This document shows, piece by piece, positions 50,549-55,551 of a stretch of DNA of 55,551 bases. The DNA lies in assembly GCA_016742125.1 (NCBI GenBank), contig JACVCM010000009.1, forward strand, positions 1 to 55,551. Reading direction: 5' to 3'. This stretch comes from Sphingomonadaceae bacterium (GTDB lineage Bacteria > Pseudomonadota > Alphaproteobacteria > Sphingomonadales > Sphingomonadaceae). Below the pieces are notes generated by a model. The model was not told the origin of the DNA. It saw only the letters and a list, made by a program, of their open reading frames with translations, and searched no databases. Both the position numbers and the translations under genes were made by a program. How positions within the stretch are numbered: the first letter of the stretch is position 1; every line of letters begins with the position of its first letter.

Positions 50549-51760
50549 CTATGCCGACCGCGAAATAACCGATTTCAACTGTTTAAGCTTCGGTGTCACA
50601 ACCGGAATTGTCAGCATGGTGCTGCCGACCGCCATCAACAGGAGTGCGGTGAATGCCTCGTTGGTGATGATCTGCTTGTCGAGCAGGATATTGGCAAAGA
50701 TGATCATGATCAGCGCCTTGGTCTGGAGCAACCAGCCGATCAATGACGCCTCGCCCTTCTCCCATTTCAGGATACGCCCCGCCAGATGGATTCCCGCGAG
50801 CTTCCCTGTAACCGACGCGAAGAGCAGGAGCGCCGCGGCGGCAAACACCGTCACGCCGCCGAGGTCCCAATTGGTGCGAAGACCGGTGCTCAGGAAAAAG
50901 ACCGGCATGATGGCAAGAAGGACATTGGCCCGGAAATCGTCCATCCGCTTCTGATCGAACCATTTCGCATCGAGGATAGCTCCCGAAAGAAACGCGCCGA
51001 CCATATAGTGCAAACCGGCCCAATCTGCGGCGAAGCCTGCCGCCGCCAGCCACACCAGCCCGACATACCAGCGGTCGCGTTCGGGAATATTCTGCATCAG
51101 CCGGCGGACCAGATAGGCCGCCACGGTGAACATCACAAGAAACGCGCCCTGCCGCCCGATCCGTTCCCAATCCAGCAAAATCAGCGCGAGTACGCCCCAG
51201 ATCGCCACGTCATCAAGACTGGCATAGCGAAATATCCGTTGGCCGATCGGTTGGCGAAATATCTCGAGTTTTTCCATGAAGAGGATCAGGATCGGAAGCG
51301 CGGTGACCGCACAAGCCATGCCGATGCCGATAACCACCTGCCAGTACCGGCCCAGATCGCCGATCCACCCCGAACCCGTTTGCAGCAGGATCAAGGCAGC
51401 AGTGCTGCCGAACAGCAGCGGCATGACCAGCGCAAAGCCAGCGGTTACGCCGGTCTCGCGCCGACGCTTCCACGCTTCCGAAAGGTCGAGTTCGATACCG
51501 GCAATCCACACAAAGATCATCACCGCCCACCAAGCAACACCGTTCAGCGCGGTGATGACCTCCGGCCGGAAGACAAAGCTGTAATAGTCCGGGAAGACGG
51601 CACCCAATATGCCGGGGCCAAGCAATATGCCGCAAACAATCTGCACGACTACCAGCGGCGCATAATATTCGGTGCGGGCCAGCCGCCAGATCAAATAGGG
51701 CACCGCGAAGATCAATATCATCGCGATCAGAAATACTTCGGTGACGGTTACATTGGCCAA
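50549..51760 (-). CDS. Cation/proton antiporter (CPA2 family)
   Basis: The 403-residue membrane protein has about 12 hydrophobic segments and CPA2 features: LVVVQIVCGILLGPGILGAVFP, FVWIAGIELDLSEAWKRR (the GIELD segment), and YASLDDVAIWGVLAL with the paired Asp of the ion site. It exchanges protons for Na+ or K+ across the inner membrane. The TTG at 51760 with GGGGAGG five bases before it is the best start. No regulatory Trk domain is attached. Confidence 0.88.
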   Translation of the reverse strand: MANVTVTEVFLIAMILIFAVPYLIWRLARTEYYAPLVVVQIVCGILLGPGILGAVFPDYYSFVFRPEVITALNGVAWWAVMIFVWIAGIELDLSEAWKRRRETGVTAGFALVMPLLFGSTAALILLQTGSGWIGDLGRYWQVVIGIGMACAVTALPILILFMEKLEIFRQPIGQRIFRYASLDDVAIWGVLALILLDWERIGRQGAFLVMFTVAAYLVRRLMQNIPERDRWYVGLVWLAAAGFAADWAGLHYMVGAFLSGAILDAKWFDQKRMDDFRANVLLAIMPVFFLSTGLRTNWDLGGVTVFAAAALLLFASVTGKLAGIHLAGRILKWEKGEASLIGWLLQTKALIMIIFANILLDKQIITNEAFTALLLMAVGSTMLTIPVVTPKLKQLKSVISRSA

Positions 51761-51829
51761 TTGCGCCTCCCCTGTCTGGCAGGGTCGGCTTAGCAAATGA
51801 CAGGAATTGCGAAAGTGTGAATTCGAATA

Positions 51830-52129
51830 TCAGGCCGCGCGGCGCTGATCGGCTGCCTGTAGCCAGGCACGGGCCTGACGCTGTGCCTCGGCAATCTCAC
51901 GCGCGGTCATGTCGTCCGAAATATCGGCGCGGCACATCATGGCTGCTTCGCTGCCGTTCAAGGCTGCAAGGTTGAACCATTTATGCGCTTCGATCAGGTT
52001 GACTTCAACACCACCGCTGCCGGTCGAATAGGCCATGCCCAGATCGTACAAAGCATCTGCATTGCCCCGCGCCGCGTCGGCGAGGCGGCTCTCCATCAGA
52101 AAGGTCGCGCTTTTGAGACTGTTACCCAT
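51830..52129 (-). CDS. Small Sel1-repeat-like protein
   Basis: The 99-residue protein contains one Sel1-type repeat: ADALYDLGMAYSTGSGGVEVNLIEAHKWFNLAALNGSEAAMM. Sel1 repeats mediate protein contacts. No signal peptide. The ATG at 52129 has a G-rich sequence upstream. Function unknown; it may be involved in signalling or envelope processes. Confidence 0.8.
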   Translation of the reverse strand: MGNSLKSATFLMESRLADAARGNADALYDLGMAYSTGSGGVEVNLIEAHKWFNLAALNGSEAAMMCRADISDDMTAREIAEAQRQARAWLQAADQRRAA

Positions 52130-52242
52130 TTTTCTGCCCCCACATTCCACTGTGTCAGGGCAACTTCGCGGAACATGGATAACAAATGGTTAACGGATTC
52201 CGCAAAAACTTCGTCCATTTTGCAACAGGATGCAAAATGCTG

Positions 52243-53082
52243 TCAGATAGCCATATTATCGATCAGACGGGTTTTCCCAATCTTTGCCGCGGCAAGCAAC
52301 CGGGCATCGCGGCCATCGAAGTGCGACAATGGTTCCAGCGTAACTGCATCGGCCAGCGCAAAATAATCCACATTGGAGAAACCGGCCGACAGTATCCCGG
52401 CCTTGGCAGCGGCCGTCGCATCTTCGACATCTGCACCGCCGCGGATGGCTTTGGCAGCATTTGCAAGCGCCCGGGGCAAAGCAAGGGCAGCCCGCCGCTC
52501 ATCGGTGCTGAGATAGGCATTGCGCGATGACAGCGCCAGGCCGTCCACATCGCGCACAATCGGCACACCGACGATTTCGAAAGAGAAGTCCAAGTCACGG
52601 ACCATTTGCCGGATGACGGCGAGCTGCTGGAAGTCCTTTTCGCCGAACAGCGCAACGTCGGGCTGCACCTGATTAAACAATTTCGCCACAACAAGCGCCA
52701 CGCCATCGAAATGCCCCGGCCGTGCGGCGCCGTCATAACCGGCGCTTGGCCCGCCGACCTGGACCTTTGTCGAAAAACCCGCCGGATAGACCGTCGCGGC
52801 ACTCGGCGCCCAAAGCAGGTCCACATCTGCCTTTTGCAGCATTTCCACGTCCCGATCCAATGTCCGGGGATAGGCATCGAGATCTTCATTCGGCCCGAAC
52901 TGCGTCGGGTTGACGAAAACCGAGACAACGACCGCGTCGGCCGAATTTTTCGCAGCATCGACCAGTGCCATATGCCCCGCATGCAAGGCACCCATTGTCG
53001 GTACCAGCGCGATGCGGGCCCCTACGTCTCGCAGAGACGCAACATTGTCCCGCAATGAGTCAAGCTGATTGATGATTTGCAC
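52243..53082 (-). CDS. panC: Pantothenate synthetase
   Basis: The 279-residue enzyme joins pantoate and beta-alanine using ATP to make vitamin B5. VPTMGALHAGHMALVD has the HxGH motif, VNPTQFGPNEDLDAYPR the FGP.ED. motif, FGEKDFQQLAVIRQMVRDL the KD motif, and LALSSRNAYLS the KMSKS-like loop. A GTG at 53082 gives the normal N-terminus; the much longer open frame upstream has no homology. It is divergent from mipZ with about 100 bases between. Confidence 0.96.
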   Translation of the reverse strand: MQIINQLDSLRDNVASLRDVGARIALVPTMGALHAGHMALVDAAKNSADAVVVSVFVNPTQFGPNEDLDAYPRTLDRDVEMLQKADVDLLWAPSAATVYPAGFSTKVQVGGPSAGYDGAARPGHFDGVALVVAKLFNQVQPDVALFGEKDFQQLAVIRQMVRDLDFSFEIVGVPIVRDVDGLALSSRNAYLSTDERRAALALPRALANAAKAIRGGADVEDATAAAKAGILSAGFSNVDYFALADAVTLEPLSHFDGRDARLLAAAKIGKTRLIDNMAI

Positions 53083-53180
53083 GCGCCCGCCGCCTTGTTT
53101 AATGGCTCTATCCCGAAGCCTATGAAAGATGCCGGTAGAGCATATCAAGGCAAATATCGAGCAGGGGTAATATTGGGCAT

Positions 53181-53963
53181 ATGGCCGGGGCACATCATAT
53201 CGTTTTTGCCAATGAAAAGGGCGGCACCGGGAAATCGACGACAGCGGTCCACGTCGCGATAGCACTTGCCTCGCGCGGGGCGCGGGTGGCCTGCATCGAC
53301 CTCGACTCGCGGCAGCGTACGCTGTTCCGTTATCTTGAAAACCGGCGCGACACGATCAAACGCCGCTCGATCAATCTGCCGATGCCCCAGTTCGAAGTGT
53401 TCGAACATGATTCGCAGGCCACGTTGGAACGGCAGGTCGAACGGCTGGGGAAGGAGAATGATTTTCTGGTGTTCGACACGCCCGGGCGAGACGACAAATA
53501 TGCACGGTTCGTCGCCACGCGCGCGAACACGCTGGTGACACCGATCAATGACAGCTTCGTCGATTTCGACCTGATCGGTCAGGTCGACGCGGAGAATTTC
53601 AAGGTCCGCCGGTTGAGCTTCTATGCCGAGCTGATCTGGGAGGCGCGCAAGGAGCGGGCGAAGGCCGACGGCGTGACCATCGACTGGGTTGTGGTCCGCA
53701 ACCGGCTGCACAATATGGAGGCGCGCAACCAGCAGCGCATGACCGATGCCATTGCCGAACTGTCGAAACGCGTCGGGTTTCGGTCGGTGCCGGGCCTCAA
53801 CGAACGTGTTATCTACCGCGAACTCTTTCCATCGGGACTCACGCTTATCGACAAGGGTCATCTCGGTCAGCTTGCCACGGCCCATGTCGTCGCGCGTCAG
53901 GAATTGCGCGAACTGGTGACAGGGTTGGCCTTGCCCGAAGTCAAAAGCGCCGAGCTCGTCTGA
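53181..53963 (+). CDS. mipZ: Division-plane ATPase MipZ
   Basis: The 260-residue protein is a ParA-like ATPase that forms a polar gradient and blocks FtsZ assembly near the poles. The deviant Walker A NEKGGTGKSTTAVHVA, Walker A' ACIDLDSRQRTL, VFDTPGRDDKYAR (Walker B area) and DSFVDFDLIGQVD are the MipZ signature of alphaproteobacteria. The next gene follows with a one-base overlap and is likely cotranscribed. Confidence 0.96.
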   Translation: MAGAHHIVFANEKGGTGKSTTAVHVAIALASRGARVACIDLDSRQRTLFRYLENRRDTIKRRSINLPMPQFEVFEHDSQATLERQVERLGKENDFLVFDTPGRDDKYARFVATRANTLVTPINDSFVDFDLIGQVDAENFKVRRLSFYAELIWEARKERAKADGVTIDWVVVRNRLHNMEARNQQRMTDAIAELSKRVGFRSVPGLNERVIYRELFPSGLTLIDKGHLGQLATAHVVARQELRELVTGLALPEVKSAELV

Positions 53964-54388
53964 TGGCTTTGATCATCGCCCTCATCGTCGCAGCCCTGGG
54001 CTGGGCGATATGGAAGCGGAAGCTCACAGCCGCGCAACTGCCGCCCATATTATTGGGCATCGCCGGTGCGTTTCTGGCAGCGCGCGGCAATTTGCTGATC
54101 GGCATTGCGGCCATCGGTATTGCGGTGACCTGGTATCGGGGAATGACATGGCGACTGTTCGGCACCCGCGCGAAGCAGAGCGACCAATATGCCATCGACA
54201 AGGCACGTTTCATGCTTGGCGTCTCGCGCTTCGACAATGCGGAATATATCAGGGAGCGCCACGCCGCACTGATGCGGAAAAATACCGCCGAAACGGGAGG
54301 TAGCGAAGAGCGGGCGCGGGAACTAAATGCCGCGCGCGATCTTTTGCTGCAAGATGTCGCGGCACGGTCCCGCCAATCGCCCGACTGA
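53963..54388 (+). CDS. Membrane protein with degenerate J-like domain
   Basis: The 141-residue protein has two hydrophobic segments near its start, then a J-domain-like C-terminus: ARFMLGVSRFDNAEYIRERHAALMRKNTAETGGSEERARELNAARDLLL. The HPD tripeptide that activates Hsp70 is not present: KNTAET stands where it is expected. GGSEE and LNAARDLLL are as in DnaJ-like membrane proteins. It begins where mipZ ends, so coupling to mipZ is strong. Its role is unknown. Confidence 0.78.
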   Translation: MALIIALIVAALGWAIWKRKLTAAQLPPILLGIAGAFLAARGNLLIGIAAIGIAVTWYRGMTWRLFGTRAKQSDQYAIDKARFMLGVSRFDNAEYIRERHAALMRKNTAETGGSEERARELNAARDLLLQDVAARSRQSPD

Positions 54389-54406
54389 TTTTTTCGGAGA
54401 ACCCCT

Positions 54407-55551
54407 TTGCCACATAATTTTCACCCCACCTCTTTGCGCGAATATGACATTCGCGGGATCATCGGCGAAACGCTGGGGGCAGAGGATGCCTACGCCATTG
54501 GACGTGGTTTCGGCACCTGCCTGATTCGTGCTGGCGGGAAGAAAGCCGCCGTGGGCTATGACGGCAGGGTCAGCTCACCCATGCTCGAAGAGGCGCTGGT
54601 GCGCGGCCTGAACGACAGCGGTGTCGATGTCGTCCGCATCGGCATGGGGCCGACACCGATGCTATATTATGCCGAAGCCGTCCTGGAAGATGTGGATGGC
54701 GGCATCGAGATAACCGGCAGCCACAACCCAGCCGATTATAATGGCTTCAAAATGGTCCTCATGGGGCGTCCGTTCTTCGGCGCGGATATCCAGAAGCTGG
54801 GCAGCATGGCGGCGACAGGGGATTGGGCGGAAGGTGCTGGCACTAGCAAACATCTGGATATCCTCGACCGATATGTGGCCCGCTTGGCCGAAGCAGCGCC
54901 GCAAAAGGCGTTCCGCATCGGTTGGGACGCAGGCAATGGCGCGGCGGGACCGGCAATTGAAAAGCTGGTGAAGATGCTGCCGGGTGAGCATCATCTCCTG
55001 TTTGTGGATGTGGATGGCCAGTTCCCCAATCATCATCCCGATCCCACCGACCCCAAAAATCTGGAGGATTTGCGCAAGCTTGTCGCGGAGAGAAACCTCG
55101 ATTTCGGAGTGGCTTTTGACGGCGACGGCGACCGTATCGGCGCGATCGACGGCGAAGGCCGAATCATCTGGGGGGACCAGCTGCTCCAGATTTACGCAGA
55201 AGATGTGTTGGCTGAGGTGCCCGGCGCGACGATTATCGCCGACGTCAAGGCATCACAGGCGCTGTATGACCGCGTCGCTGAACTGGGCGGTCAGCCGCTG
55301 ATGTGGAAAACCGGGCACAGCCTGATCAAGTCCAAAATGAAGGAAACAGGTTCGCCTCTGGCCGGCGAAATGAGCGGGCATATCTTTTTCAAGCATGATT
55401 ATTACGGTTTTGACGATGCCATCTATGCCGGCGTCCGGTTGATGGCAGCGTCAGCCAAGCTCGGCAAAAGCGTGACCGAATTGCGCTCTGCCATGCCCGA
55501 GATGATCAAAACCCCCGAAATGGGTTTTCAGGTGGCCGAAAGCCGGAAATT
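54407..55551 (+). CDS. Phosphomannomutase/phosphoglucomutase (3' end off window)
   Basis: The gene runs off the right edge, with 381 codons visible. It is an alpha-D-phosphohexomutase: TSLREYDIRGIIGETL start, GIEITGSHNPADYNGFK with the phosphoserine in TGSHNP, FDGDGDRIGAID metal loop, and GEMSGHIFFK sugar-binding loop. The TTG start at 54407 has GGAG seven bases upstream. It interconverts hexose 6- and 1-phosphates; mannose-1-phosphate made here would feed GDP-mannose and the gmd-fcl path in the polysaccharide locus. Confidence 0.95.
   Translation, partial: MPHNFHPTSLREYDIRGIIGETLGAEDAYAIGRGFGTCLIRAGGKKAAVGYDGRVSSPMLEEALVRGLNDSGVDVVRIGMGPTPMLYYAEAVLEDVDGGIEITGSHNPADYNGFKMVLMGRPFFGADIQKLGSMAATGDWAEGAGTSKHLDILDRYVARLAEAAPQKAFRIGWDAGNGAAGPAIEKLVKMLPGEHHLLFVDVDGQFPNHHPDPTDPKNLEDLRKLVAERNLDFGVAFDGDGDRIGAIDGEGRIIWGDQLLQIYAEDVLAEVPGATIIADVKASQALYDRVAELGGQPLMWKTGHSLIKSKMKETGSPLAGEMSGHIFFKHDYYGFDDAIYAGVRLMAASAKLGKSVTELRSAMPEMIKTPEMGFQVAESRK

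Noticed and set aside
50786..51793. Plus-strand frame of 335 residues
   Set aside because: It is the antisense of the antiporter gene; composition only reflects reversed membrane-protein codons.
52243..53265. Long N-terminal extension of panC
   Set aside because: The 61 upstream codons overlap the mipZ region antisense and have no homology; the GTG at 53082 gives the normal protein.

Overview
The window looks like a chromosomal segment of a sphingomonad (Alphaproteobacteria, Sphingomonadales). The reasons are the large TonB-dependent receptors with a vicinal EEIVVTA TonB-box region, a MipZ-type division ATPase, an L21 protein with a long Ala/Lys tail, many TTG/GTG starts and a GC-rich core. 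Genus cannot be fixed from the sequence alone.

Region 1 (1-14.5 kb) is a catabolic and stress cluster. A minus-strand operon of seven genes runs from 10287 to the left edge: TonB-dependent receptor, Rieske oxygenase, DUF3237 protein, alpha/beta hydrolase with an Asp nucleophile, exported amidohydrolase, second TonB-dependent receptor, and quinohemoprotein alcohol dehydrogenase (runs off the window). Beside it sit three separate DNA-alkylation-repair functions (Ogt, an AlkC/AlkD-like HEAT protein, an AdaA-type regulator), a peroxiredoxin, an NTF2-like protein, a second DUF3237 protein and a MarR regulator. I read this as an uncharacterised pathway that takes up and oxidises an aromatic or methylated compound, with genome protection encoded next to it. 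The substrate is unknown.

Region 2 (14.9-16.2 kb) holds an AlpA-like regulator and a P4-type integrase, a small mobile-element module between the catabolic region and the polysaccharide region.

Region 3 (16.7-34.4 kb) is an exopolysaccharide/capsule locus with visibly AT-rich central genes, suggesting transfer. The minus-strand operon holds a BY-kinase/chain-length protein, GDP-fucose synthesis (fcl, gmd), a UDP-xylose synthase-like enzyme, a flippase, a DUF268 methyltransferase-like protein, a GT11 fucosyltransferase, two GT2 and two GT4 glycosyltransferases, a polytopic membrane protein and an alkaline-phosphatase-fold protein. A divergent Wzy_C protein and a WecA/MraY-like initiating transferase complete it. 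No outer-membrane exporter (Wza) gene is in view.

Region 4 (34.7-55.6 kb) is GC-rich core: a small membrane protein, an odd Tyr/Asp- and Arg/Gly-rich lipoprotein, a cytochrome P450, a TonB-like protein, a flavin monooxygenase with a divergent TetR regulator and twin operators, a DUF885 metallopeptidase-like protein, PEP carboxylase, rplU-rpmA with a terminator, a GNAT enzyme, a PF10118 metal-dependent hydrolase with a divergent TetR regulator, tRNA-Ala(CGC), a nucleotide-sugar epimerase whose stop lies inside the tRNA, a cation/proton antiporter, a Sel1-like protein, panC, mipZ, a J-like membrane protein, and the start of a phosphomannomutase/phosphoglucomutase that could feed GDP-mannose to region 3.
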